A stretch of DNA of 64,000 nt, from contig NZ_FNFL01000001.1 in NCBI RefSeq assembly GCF_900101125.1, positions 992,001 through 1,056,000 on the forward strand. The letters are read 5' to 3'. How positions within the stretch are numbered: position 1 is the stretch's first letter; each line of letters opens with the position of its first letter. Under the pieces are notes generated by a model, which made no database searches, was not told where the DNA came from, and saw only the letters and a list, made by a program, of their open reading frames with translations. The position numbers and the translations under genes were made by a program. Shown here piece by piece: positions 1 through 7,494 of this stretch. The stretch comes from Sediminibacillus albus (GTDB lineage Bacteria; Bacillota; Bacilli; Bacillales; Amphibacillaceae).

Positions 1-611
1 AAACAAACCAATATATCCTCCCGCTTGAAACACGATTGGTTGTCTGTGAAAAACTTTTCAGCTGCTTGAGAGCTCCTTATTCTGTCCCTCACCGGTTCCT
101 CAGGTATGAGGGAACCCATCAAAATACTTTTAATATACTCAGCACAAGCCAAATCATCGTCACCGCTTGGATGCGAGGCAATCACATTGACCGTCATTTG
201 CTTGTTCCTTCGGCTAAGTTTTTTGACACACTCTGCTGTTGTCCTTGCATTTGAAAAGCCAGTGACGAACACTGTCTTTGATGCTAAGCAATTCAATGTC
301 GCTCGTACTCCATTTGTCGTCCTTTGGACAAGAGTTCTTCCGGCTAGATTTTTTTCTTTGATGCGATAAGGGGAATTATCCAAATCAAACCCATTAATGG
401 CAAGACCGTTCACTTCTCCTGCCAAAAGATATTCAGGATTTTCTTTTTTTAGCTGAAAAGCCTGCTCAACAGACTCTGCAAGATAGATTCCATCAGCACC
501 TTGCAGAAAAACATGATGGGCGACCGTGAATGCCCGGATCACATCAATGACTATCGTGATATCAGCAATAGTCGCCGGAGGTCTACTGCCTTGGTAAATA
601 GTAACCTTCAT
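1..611 (-). CDS. comB: 2-phosphosulfolactate phosphatase (ComB family), 3' end outside window
   Basis: The minus-strand frame from the ATG at 609-611 (behind a GGAGAG-type RBS at about 616-622) stays open to the left edge, giving 203 codons without the C-terminus. Family hallmarks visible in order: VIDVIRAFT near residue 27, AGEVNG, LDNSP, TTNGVRAT, and SGDDDLACAEYI near the end. ComB hydrolyses phosphosulfolactate, which ComA forms from sulfite and PEP, to sulfolactate; in B. subtilis the homologue YitC belongs to the spore sulfolactate pathway. It diverges from a cys operon that makes sulfite, which fits this role. No ComA gene is visible in the window. The family call rests on motif recall, not on an alignment. 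Confidence 0.82.
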   Translation of the reverse strand, partial: MKVTIYQGSRPPATIADITIVIDVIRAFTVAHHVFLQGADGIYLAESVEQAFQLKKENPEYLLAGEVNGLAINGFDLDNSPYRIKEKNLAGRTLVQRTTNGVRATLNCLASKTVFVTGFSNARTTAECVKKLSRRNKQMTVNVIASHPSGDDDLACAEYIKSILMGSLIPEEPVRDRIRSSQAAEKFFTDNQSCFKREDILVC

Positions 612-740
612 CGTTTCTCTCCTAATCTATAGTCCGAGATTCCCCTGCTCCCCTCCCATACAACCTACCCAAATTATATTCGCCCAGTGGATTTCCGTTA
701 CTGCTTTTATCAATCTGCCCTTAGCAGGAAATAGCAGTTG

Positions 741-763
741 TTCTTTAACAATCTGTTAAAGAA
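741..763. promoter_or_regulatory. Perfect 10-bp inverted repeat in the comB/cysH divergent region
   Basis: TTCTTTAACA and TGTTAAAGAA are exact inverted repeats separated by three bases. The palindrome lies 105 bp upstream of cysH and 130 bp upstream of comB. It has no following T tract, so an operator for a dimeric regulator is more likely than a terminator. No S-box (SAM riboswitch) signature, which controls cysH in B. subtilis, was seen in 612-867. The regulator is unknown. Confidence 0.45.
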
Positions 764-867
764 ATGAATACATTGGCTTTAAGGCAAACACCTATTCACT
801 TTACTATTCAGGGGAAGGTTCAAACTGACCGTCTTATTAAAAAAGAATCGTAGGCAGGGGAGGAATC

Positions 868-1578
868 ATGGAAAATAAACTGACTTATAAAAATTGGGAC
901 AATCAACGCCAACAGGAACTCAACGAGAAACTGACGGATTTTATGGATGTAATCAAGTGGGCATTTAAAGAATACGGGGAGAATATCTTGTACGCTTGCA
1001 GTTTTGGTGCTGAGGGAATGGTATTGATTGACCTGATTACAAAAGTACAACCGAACGCAAAGGTCGTCTTTTTAGATACAGATCTACACTTCAAAGAAAC
1101 ATATTCGCTTATTGAAAAGGTGAAACAAAAGTATCCAAAGCTGCAAGTCAAGATGGTAAAGCCATCCCTTACGCTTGAGCAGCAGACTGATCAGTTTGGC
1201 AGCAAGCTATGGGAATACAACCCTGACTTGTGCTGCCAAATGAGAAAGATTGAGCCGCTTCAGCAAGAGCTGGACAATGTCGAAGCCTGGATTTCCGGTT
1301 TAAGGCGGGAGCAGTCCCCCAGCAGAAAAAAAACTGAATATGTTAACAAAGATGAGCGCTTCAAGCGTGTGAAAATCTGCCCGTTGATTCACTGGAAATG
1401 GGAAGATGTCTGGAGTTATATCAAACTAAACAACCTACCTTACAATGAGCTGCATGACAAAAATTATCCAAGTATTGGCTGCGAAAAATGCACGCTTCCC
1501 GTCAAGGCTGAAACAGGCTCGCGATCAGGCAGATGGGCAAATTTCGATAAAAAAGAGTGTGGGCTGCACAAGGCTTAA
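868..1578 (+). CDS. cysH: Phosphoadenylyl/adenylyl-sulfate reductase (thioredoxin)
   Basis: A 236-aa protein that reduces activated sulfate (PAPS or APS) to sulfite in the cytoplasm. The PP-loop SFGAEG is at residues 45-50. The pair Cys122-Cys123 together with Cys205 and Cys208 (GCEKC) is the ligand set of the 4Fe-4S cluster found in the assimilatory APS-reductase type, and the catalytic Cys231 sits in ECGLH at the C-terminus. The ATG is preceded by GGGGAGG. It is the first gene of cysH-cysP-sat-cysC, the gene order of the B. subtilis cysH operon but without the siroheme genes that follow there. Presence of the cluster cysteines suggests it may accept APS as well as PAPS; that is inferred from the family. 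Confidence 0.95.
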   Translation: MENKLTYKNWDNQRQQELNEKLTDFMDVIKWAFKEYGENILYACSFGAEGMVLIDLITKVQPNAKVVFLDTDLHFKETYSLIEKVKQKYPKLQVKMVKPSLTLEQQTDQFGSKLWEYNPDLCCQMRKIEPLQQELDNVEAWISGLRREQSPSRKKTEYVNKDERFKRVKICPLIHWKWEDVWSYIKLNNLPYNELHDKNYPSIGCEKCTLPVKAETGSRSGRWANFDKKECGLHKA

Positions 1579-1597
1579 GTAGGGGCTGTTTACGTTT

Positions 1598-2695
1598 ATG
1601 ATTACAATACTCGCATGTATTATTTCTTTCTTTTTTGCTATAAATATTGGAGCAAGCGGGGCGGCTGCTTCCATGGGAATAGCCTACGGATCCGGGGCTG
1701 TCAAAACCCGTAAGCTGGCCCTTTTCATTTGCGCAGCTGGAGTCTTCGCAGGAGCAGTCTTAGGTGGCGGCGAAGTTGTTAAAACGTTAGGATCCGAAAT
1801 TGTTCCCGAACATATTATTTCTATTCCGATCGCCTCAATTATATTGAGTTCCGCCGCTGTTTCCCTGTTTATCGCTAATCTCAGCGGTATCCCTTTATCG
1901 ACAAGCGAGGTCACCGTCGGTGCAATTGTAGGCGTCGGAATTGCTTTTAAGGTATTGTTTGTCGATACGCTATTTGTCATCGTCCTTTATTGGCTGTTCA
2001 TTCCTTTCATTGCGTTTTTATTAGCCTTCGGGCTCAATAAATTAGTAAGACTCGTGGAAGCAAGATCTCCCTTCCTGTTAAAAGGGCCATGGCCAAAACT
2101 GTTGGCATGTTTAGTGGTCTTTACTGGTTTTTTGGAGGCATTTTCAGCAGGAATGAACAATGTGGCCAATTCTGTAGGGCCTCTTGTAGCCTCCGGTCTT
2201 ATTTCAATTGGCCAAGGAACTTTAGCGGGCGGACTATTTGTTGCGCTCGGAGCTTTTTTTCTCGGAGGAAAAGTTATTGAGACGAATGGCAAAAAGATTA
2301 CCGAATTAAGCTTGCTGCAAGGCAGTGCCGTTTCCGGGATTGGCGCTGCACTGGTAATCATTTCCTCCCTTTTCGGCATTCCTGTTCCCCATACCCAAGT
2401 AACCACTTGCAGCATATTAGGTGTGGGAGTATCTGATAAAGGTGCGGAGATATGGAAGAAGGCAATCCTGGCCAAATTGATAAAAACATGGGTCATCTCC
2501 CCTCTGTTTTCACTCGTCATTTCCTATAATCTCGTAAAAATTTTCATAGACTTTGATTTCACTGGTTTGGTTATGATTATCGTATTTATTGCCATCGTCG
2601 GTTTGCTGTCTTTATGGAAGCCGGCAAATAAATCTCGAGTTATTTATGATAAAAAGATTGTACTAAATAAACAGGAGGTAACAGAAAATGAATAA
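1598..2695 (+). CDS. cysP: Sulfate permease of the inorganic phosphate transporter (PiT) family
   Basis: A 365-aa polytopic membrane protein with the duplicated PiT signature: [18 protein letters not shown] near the N-terminus and [16 protein letters not shown] in the second half, each followed by hydrophobic helices, about ten in all. PiT proteins are cation-coupled anion symporters. Its place between cysH and sat is that of B. subtilis CysP, a sulfate importer, so sulfate rather than phosphate is the inferred substrate. It starts 19 bp after cysH and its last codons overlap the start of sat by 8 bp, so the genes are probably translationally coupled. Confidence 0.9.
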   Translation: MITILACIISFFFAINIGASGAAASMGIAYGSGAVKTRKLALFICAAGVFAGAVLGGGEVVKTLGSEIVPEHIISIPIASIILSSAAVSLFIANLSGIPLSTSEVTVGAIVGVGIAFKVLFVDTLFVIVLYWLFIPFIAFLLAFGLNKLVRLVEARSPFLLKGPWPKLLACLVVFTGFLEAFSAGMNNVANSVGPLVASGLISIGQGTLAGGLFVALGAFFLGGKVIETNGKKITELSLLQGSAVSGIGAALVIISSLFGIPVPHTQVTTCSILGVGVSDKGAEIWKKAILAKLIKTWVISPLFSLVISYNLVKIFIDFDFTGLVMIIVFIAIVGLLSLWKPANKSRVIYDKKIVLNKQEVTENE

Positions 2696-3836
2696 ACCTC
2701 ACGGCGGTTCACTTGTAGACAGAGTGGACCTCAATTTTAAACCTGAGCAGGGAAACGTGGAAGTCACATTGGATTCGATTGCATTGAGTGATCTTGAATT
2801 ACTTGCCACGGGTGCATATAGTCCATTAAATGGATTCATGGACCAGGAAAATTACCAGGCAGTTGTGCAGGGAATGCGCCTTAGCAACGGCCTTCCTTGG
2901 AGCATTCCCATAACACTGCCTGTGGAAGCGAAAACTGCCAGCAACATCCGTATCGGGGAAACTGTTCATTTGGTTCATGAAGGAACAGTATATGGCGTGA
3001 TGACAGTCACCGACATTTTTACTCCTGATAAAAAGGAAGAAGCAAAACAAGTTTATCAAACTTCCGACAGCAGCCACCCTGGCGTCAAAAAGCTGATGGA
3101 ACGTGCCGGCATTTATTTGGGCGGTCCAATCACTTTAGTGAAATTTCCACCCAAGGACGACTTTCAGGAATTCTTTTTGGAGCCAATTCAAACAAGGCAA
3201 AAAATCACCGAACTTGGCTGGAACACGGTTGTCGGCTTTCAAACACGCAATCCTGTTCACAGGGCCCATGAATATATTCAAAAAACAGCATTGGAGACCG
3301 TCGATGGGCTGCTGCTTCACCCACTTGTCGGGGAAACTAAAGCTGGTGATATTCCCAGTGATTTAAGGATGGAATGCTACCAAGTATTGTTAGAAAACTA
3401 TTACCCTAAGCGGCGTGTTTGCCTATCGGTATTTCCAGCTGCTATGCGGTATGCAGGTCCCCGAGAAGCAGTCTTTCATGCATTAGTCCGGAAAAATTAT
3501 GGCTGCACTCATTTCATTGTCGGGCGTGACCATGCAGGCGTCGGTGATTATTATGGTACCTATGATGCTCAAAAAATCTTTAATCATTTTTCCGCCGAAG
3601 AAATCGGCATAGAAATATTGTGCTTCGAAAACAGTTTTTACTGCCTTAAATGCGAAGCAATGGGAACAGCCAAGACGTGCCCGCATAATCAAGAGGACCA
3701 TATTTCCTTATCAGGAACCAAGGTAAGGGCAATGCTTAAGGAAGGCAAACTGCCGCCAAAGCAATTCAGCCGTCCGGAAGTAGCCAAAAAATTGGTTGAA
3801 GGCATGTCAAAAAAATTTGTAGAAACGGGGAGATAA
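2688..3836 (+). CDS. sat: Sulfate adenylyltransferase (ATP sulfurylase)
   Basis: A 382-aa enzyme that makes APS from ATP and sulfate. The nucleotide-binding motif NPVHRAHEY is near residue 190 ([11 protein letters not shown]) and the second motif GRDHAGVG near 280. Length and domain order (PUA-like N-terminal domain, then the catalytic domain) match the monofunctional bacterial Sat. A CxxC-containing stretch ([16 protein letters not shown]) near residue 325 resembles the zinc-binding segment of related thermophilic enzymes. The ATG lies inside the end of cysP behind AGGAGG, and cysC follows 2 bp after the stop. Confidence 0.95.
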   Translation: MNKPHGGSLVDRVDLNFKPEQGNVEVTLDSIALSDLELLATGAYSPLNGFMDQENYQAVVQGMRLSNGLPWSIPITLPVEAKTASNIRIGETVHLVHEGTVYGVMTVTDIFTPDKKEEAKQVYQTSDSSHPGVKKLMERAGIYLGGPITLVKFPPKDDFQEFFLEPIQTRQKITELGWNTVVGFQTRNPVHRAHEYIQKTALETVDGLLLHPLVGETKAGDIPSDLRMECYQVLLENYYPKRRVCLSVFPAAMRYAGPREAVFHALVRKNYGCTHFIVGRDHAGVGDYYGTYDAQKIFNHFSAEEIGIEILCFENSFYCLKCEAMGTAKTCPHNQEDHISLSGTKVRAMLKEGKLPPKQFSRPEVAKKLVEGMSKKFVETGR

Positions 3837-3838
3837 TT

Positions 3839-4435
3839 ATGATGCAAAAAAATATTGTCTGGCACCCTTCTACCGTTAGCAAAGCAGAACGACAGCAATT
3901 AAATAACCACAAAAGCTGCGCCCTTTGGTTTACTGGATATTCGGGCTCCGGAAAATCTACTTTGGCCAATGAATTGGATTGCCAGCTGTACTCTTTAGGG
4001 GTCCGAAGCTTTGTCCTTGATGGAGATAATGTCAGGCACGGACTTAATAAAGAATTAGGATTCAGCCCGAAAGACAGGGTCGAAAATATCCGCCGGGTCG
4101 GAGAAGTAGCGAAGCTGTTTGTCGAGAGCGGACAAATCGTCATGACTGCTTTTATTTCCCCCTATCGGGCAGACCGCAGTCAGGTCAGAAAAATATTTGA
4201 CCGGGGAGAATTTATTGAAGTGTTTATAGATTGTCCTTTTGAAGTTTGTGAACAACGCGATCCAAAAGGCTTATACCAAAAAGCCAGAAAAGGAGAGATT
4301 CACGATTTCACCGGCATTGACTCCCCTTATGAACCGCCAGTCTCTCCAGAATTAACCATTAATACAGAAGACTATTCTATCCAAGAGGCTGCCGAAGTAA
4401 TTATCCGTTATTTAGAGAGGCAAGGGATTATCTAA
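3839..4435 (+). CDS. cysC: Adenylyl-sulfate kinase
   Basis: A 198-aa P-loop kinase that phosphorylates APS to PAPS. Walker A is GYSGSGKST near residue 34, followed by [12 protein letters not shown] and the RADR segment (SPYRADR) typical of APS kinases. It begins 2 bp after sat; two adjacent ATG codons (3839, 3842) are possible starts behind GGGGAG. It is the last gene of the operon. No terminator lies directly behind it; the next hairpin is the one at the end of repeat copy A. Confidence 0.95.
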   Translation: MMQKNIVWHPSTVSKAERQQLNNHKSCALWFTGYSGSGKSTLANELDCQLYSLGVRSFVLDGDNVRHGLNKELGFSPKDRVENIRRVGEVAKLFVESGQIVMTAFISPYRADRSQVRKIFDRGEFIEVFIDCPFEVCEQRDPKGLYQKARKGEIHDFTGIDSPYEPPVSPELTINTEDYSIQEAAEVIIRYLERQGII

Positions 4436-4462
4436 CTGAAACCCATAAAAGTGATTGGGAGA

Positions 4463-4998
4463 TAACATAAATCCCCTTGCAAAAACCTAACAGTTACAGA
4501 AGATGAAGTTTTAAAAGGCCTTCTTCAAGCATTCGATTGATGACGCAATGGGATATATATGGCGATGGAACAGTAGGTAAGTTCCTTAATAGTATTGGAT
4601 AAATGCTAATACTGAACTGCGGAAATACACTACGCTTTCCGCGGGCGGCTGGTGAGCCTCCTCGAGCTTTCGCTCTGCAGGGTCTCACCGAGGCCTTTCC
4701 TCCCGCAGGAGTCTCCGTGAATTTCCTCCTCTGAAAGTCTGTGTATTATTTTCAACCAACAGCCGTATCAGTGCAGGCGCCCGCAGAAACTGGCTCCTTT
4801 ATTTTCAAGGAGGGTGAAGCCGTGCCCATGTAAAGCGAAGTATGCTGCCGGCACCTAACCTAGAAAGAGAGTTGTCACTGTGTCCTCAGGTTAAATTAAG
4901 CATTAGCAAAGAAAAATCGAACGACTCGAATCCTAAGGATTTCGAATCATCGTTCGATTTTTGCTTTGCCCACTATACTTTTGTCCCCATTCTTTTAT
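4463..4998 (+). repeat. Interspersed repeat, copy A (collinear form)
   Basis: About 0.5 kb that recurs at 22893-23388 (B) and 46268-46822 (D), and in rearranged form at 11285-11860 (C) and 32733-32965 (E). Modules in order: a left part with GGCCTTCTTCAAGCATTCGA, a GC-rich core starting CTGCGGAAATACACTACGC with self-complementary segments (GCGGAAA/TTTCCGC, GGTGAG/CTCACC), a middle part GGCTCCTTTATTTTC, and a tail hairpin of AAAAATCGAACGA / TCGTTCGATTTTT at about 4910-4965. No coding potential is convincing; short Arg/Gly-rich frames arise from the core in every copy. The tail hairpin could terminate transcription from the cys operon. Confidence 0.85.
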
Positions 4999-5048
4999 GA
5001 ACAGTTTTCCTCTATTCTGCGGTAGCCTTTAAGATTATTCACAAATTT

Positions 5049-5236
5049 TTAACCCGGAAAAGCCTCTTTATTAAACTTGGCTTTTTTGGCTGCGATTGAT
5101 TGATAGCGAAGAATGTCTTTTGCAGACTGATTAGCCGTTACATATTGGAATGCGCCATTGCTATCCATCGAAATCATAAACACCATATCAGGCATCCTGT
5201 TAAAGATAATATCATTTAATTTAGTGATTATAAAAA
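5049..5236 (-). pseudogene. Remnant of a PAS-domain sensor protein
   Basis: The minus strand reads about 60 codons ending at the TAA 5049-5051, with a PAS-like N-cap and core (LNDIIFNRMPDMVFMISMD, then GAFQYVTANQSAKDILR). This is the pattern of PAS domains in Bacillus sensor kinases and c-di-GMP enzymes. Nothing before it supplies a start codon with an RBS, and the frame runs back into the terminator of the neighbouring gene, so it is a stranded fragment. Its parent family cannot be named. Confidence 0.5.
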
Positions 5237-5265
5237 ACCCCCGCTCCTAGCGGGGGGGGGGGGGA
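5232..5265 (-). terminator. Terminator of the riboswitch operon, with a 13-G homopolymer
   Basis: On the minus strand CCCCCGCT-AGG-AGCGGGGG is followed by TTTTTT, 10 bp behind the stop of the acidic secreted protein. On the plus strand the right arm continues into 13 consecutive G residues (5252-5264), longer than the stem needs. Confidence 0.85.
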
Positions 5266-5273
5266 ATGGCCAT

Positions 5274-6110
5274 TTATTGTTCGTCTTGGTCTTCATCTTG
5301 GTCTTCGTCTTGGTCTTCATCTTGGTCTTCGTCTTCGTCTTGGTCTTCATCTTCGTTTGAATTATTTCCGGCTTTTCTCTCTGCTTTCTCCCGGGCTTTT
5401 TCAGCCTTTTCTGCTGCTTCCTCCTGGGCTTTTTCAGCTTTTTCTGCTGCTTTCTCCTGAGCCTTTTCAGCTTTTTCTACTGCTTTCTCCTGAGCCTTTT
5501 CAGCTTTTTCTGCTGCTTTCTCCTGAACCTTTTCAGCTTTTTCTGCTGCTTTCTCTTCCTCTGTTTTTTCTAGCTCTTCCTCGTTTTCATCTTCGTCCTT
5601 CTCCTCATCAACCTGTTCTTCTTCACCTGCTGCTTTTGCTTTACTGCGGTTTTCCAGCGCTTTGCGAATTCCTGATTTGGCTTGCTCAGGAAGGTCTTCT
5701 CGTTCCAATAATGCAGTTAATTGTGCAGCACGCTTTTGTTCATTTTCAGCCACTTTGGTTTCGATTTCTTTTGCCACAGATGAGTCCGCGTCTTCGGCTT
5801 TAATTTCCGCTAGAGCCTTTTCTACTTCCTCAATATGTTTCTGATAATCTTCCAGTAATTTTTCAACAAGGTCACTATCACCATTTTCTGCAGCAAGTAA
5901 TGCTTCTTGAATCCGTTCTTCTGAAAATTGGTCCTGTAGTAACGCTTTATCACTAGTATCCTCTGTTAACTCATACTCAGCCTCTTCCATCAGTCTAGTA
6001 GTTTCGTATAGCTCTGAATCCGGGTTAACTACTAGTGACTCCTCAGCCGCTGCGTGGCCTGCAAAAATAAACCCAAGCCCTAAAAACAATGTAAATACTT
6101 TCTTTAACAT
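5274..6110 (-). CDS. Secreted DUF5667-like protein with coiled-coil repeats and acidic tail
   Basis: Start chosen at ATG 6108-6110, nine bases behind AAGGAG; the upstream in-frame TTG is too close to that RBS. The 278-aa product has a signal peptide ending in GHAAAEE, then a helical domain resembling DUF5667 (ELYETTRLMEEAEYELT, later LLAAENGDSDLVEKLLEDYQKH). From about residue 180 it carries a nearly perfect 11-residue repeat of the type EKAAEKAEKAQ, five to six times, followed by a tail of D, E and Q with almost no other residues. The predicted product is a long extracellular charged helix with a polyanionic end, possibly cation- or wall-binding. It is the second gene of a c-di-GMP riboswitch operon, 13 bp behind a lipoprotein. 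Function unknown. Confidence 0.85.
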   Translation of the reverse strand: MLKKVFTLFLGLGFIFAGHAAAEESLVVNPDSELYETTRLMEEAEYELTEDTSDKALLQDQFSEERIQEALLAAENGDSDLVEKLLEDYQKHIEEVEKALAEIKAEDADSSVAKEIETKVAENEQKRAAQLTALLEREDLPEQAKSGIRKALENRSKAKAAGEEEQVDEEKDEDENEEELEKTEEEKAAEKAEKVQEKAAEKAEKAQEKAVEKAEKAQEKAAEKAEKAQEEAAEKAEKAREKAERKAGNNSNEDEDQDEDEDQDEDQDEDQDEDQDEQ

Positions 6111-6123
6111 ATAACCCAACTCC

Positions 6124-6630
6124 TTATGATTTATTTAACTTGACGTTGTCGATAAATTGCGTAATCTCTTGTTCTGCCAGCTCATATTTAGAAACTGGTG
6201 TCATGAAAGTGAAAATGTACGTATAGTCTGCTTTCTTTTTAAAAATTATGTCTGTACGAATGCTGCTTTTCAAAGATGATTCAAAGGATAGCTTATCTTT
6301 TTCATCTTTGATGATTTCCACTTTACCTGAGCTTGCTTTTAACTCAGTCTTTAATTGTTCAAATGTCTTTTTCGTATCAAAAGAAGTAATGATTGCCTTT
6401 ATATCCCCATTCTTGAAAGTAGTATGGAGATTATCCTTCATAGATTCTTCCTCAAGCTCCCAGCCCGCTGAATCAGGCACCAAAATGCCATATTCACTGT
6501 TCTTAAAAAGAGCTTCTGGCTCGTCGTTTTGCCCGGCAGCCTGCTGTTTGCTCTCTGCTTGACCACAAGCTGATAATAACAACACTATGCCAATCAATAA
6601 TAAACGTAACAGATGCTTTCCATGCTTCAT
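6124..6630 (-). CDS. Lipoprotein of unknown function
   Basis: Start taken at ATG 6628-6630 (KHGKHLLRLLL follows), behind AGAGGA; the longer frame would put 14 residues before the signal peptide. The lipobox is LLSAC, with the cysteine near residue 22, followed by a Gln/Ala-rich linker. The mature part of about 145 residues is a mixed alpha/beta domain (YGILVPDSAGWELEEES, later TYIFTFMTPVSKYELAEQE) like the small PsbP- or DUF-type lipoproteins of bacilli, but no family was recognised. It is the first gene after the riboswitch, so it is probably a c-di-GMP-controlled surface protein. Confidence 0.82.
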   Translation of the reverse strand: MKHGKHLLRLLLIGIVLLLSACGQAESKQQAAGQNDEPEALFKNSEYGILVPDSAGWELEEESMKDNLHTTFKNGDIKAIITSFDTKKTFEQLKTELKASSGKVEIIKDEKDKLSFESSLKSSIRTDIIFKKKADYTYIFTFMTPVSKYELAEQEITQFIDNVKLNKS

Positions 6631-6666
6631 ATTCCTCTTGCCCCCCCTTTCAAAAAGGCAACACAA

Positions 6667-6694
6667 AAACACATCCGTTTACATGGATGTGTTT
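6667..6694 (-). terminator. Expression-platform terminator of the c-di-GMP riboswitch
   Basis: On the minus strand AAACACATCC, an eight-base loop, and GGATGTGTTT form a 10-bp stem running into TTTTTGTG, between the aptamer and the lipoprotein start. This is the arrangement of a transcription-attenuating riboswitch. Confidence 0.8.
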
Positions 6695-6696
6695 AC

Positions 6697-6782
6697 CAGG
6701 TAACCGGCAACTGGCTGGCCTAGATTTATTATCCTTAGCCCCTCTAGCTTTGCGTCCCTAACTTTCATTAGGTTTGCCCTTA
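6697..6782 (-). promoter_or_regulatory. Cyclic di-GMP-I (GEMM) riboswitch aptamer
   Basis: The minus strand reads GGGCAAACC, a stem closed by a GAAA tetraloop, GGGACGCAAAGC, a pyrimidine/purine stem, then GCCAGTTGCCGG. These are the conserved blocks of the GEMM-I aptamer in the right order and spacing, including the GNRA loop and the ACGCAAAGC strand that docks it. It lies directly before a terminator and the lipoprotein gene. Whether ligand turns expression on or off cannot be read with certainty; the adjacent terminator favours ligand-dependent termination or its relief. Confidence 0.85.
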
Positions 6783-7001
6783 TACTAATTACAAAATATA
6801 TTAAGACTATAGCACCACATTTTCATATAGGTACTCTATCTTATTATCGGCAATTTTTATAATTTATGAAATCACTAGGACGTCATAAGTAAATATACCG
6901 TTGAAAACAGCAATTTTTATGATAGGCGAATTACACAGACCAAAAACGCTTCTCCATTTTTTGGGGTGGGTATAAGCAATATTGAAAAAGAGCATAAAAC
7001 T

Positions 7002-7028
7002 AAGGCTGCCGAAATTACCGGCTGCCTT
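7002..7028 (-). terminator. Terminator behind the MCP remnant
   Basis: Perfect 9-bp stem AAGGCAGCC / GGCTGCCTT with a 9-base loop, followed on the minus strand by TAGTTTTATG. It sits about 10 bp behind the stop codon of the degenerate chemoreceptor. Confidence 0.7.
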
Positions 7029-7036
7029 AAAAATGT

Positions 7037-7377
7037 ATTAAGTATTTCCTTCCTTACTATCTTCCACCTTAAATTCTTTTACTATTTCAAATAGTCCATC
7101 ACTGGATTGGTTCCATTCTTCTGCTGATTCAGCAAGAGATTGTAAAGCGTTTGTTTGTTCATCGATCGTAACATTAATTCCTCATTTGCTGCACTTCATT
7201 TGTCGATGCAGCTGTTTGCTCAGTAAGCTTTCTTGCTTCATCGGCAACTACTGCAAAACCTTTGCCGTGTTCTCCTGCCCTGGCTGCTTCAATCCTAGCA
7301 TTCAAGGGATGCAGGTTTGTTTGTTCAGACGCTATCGTAAGCGCTGAGTCATCTGCGTGACGATGTAAGGTATTCAT
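7037..7377 (-). pseudogene. C-terminal fragment of a methyl-accepting chemotaxis protein
   Basis: The minus strand encodes the MCP signalling hairpin tip: [20 protein letters not shown], then [18 protein letters not shown]. Usual [18 protein letters not shown] has become [18 protein letters not shown]. After NEVQQ a frameshift near 7178 moves the reading frame, and the rest (IDEQTNALQSLAESAEEWNQ to the stop near 7037) is the normal MCP C-terminal helix. The ligand-binding and membrane parts are missing. Clearly a decaying copy, not a functional receptor. Confidence 0.8.
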
Positions 7378-7494
7378 TTGTTCGAATCCTTTTTCATTAA
7401 CATTTGATTATAGGAAAAGAAAATCGGTGCGTATCGTATGAATTCTTGATAATCGAGCAGAATAGAGGACACTAACGCCAAAAGGATTGGATAG

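Noticed and set aside
612-867. Searched for an S-box (SAM riboswitch) leader before cysH
   Set aside because: None of the conserved S-box blocks is present.
4494-4688. Minus-strand Arg/Gly-rich frame (ARGGSPAARGKRSVFPQ) in repeat copy A, also in copies C and D
   Set aside because: It recurs in every repeat copy with differing ends, lacks an RBS, and comes from the structured GC-rich core.
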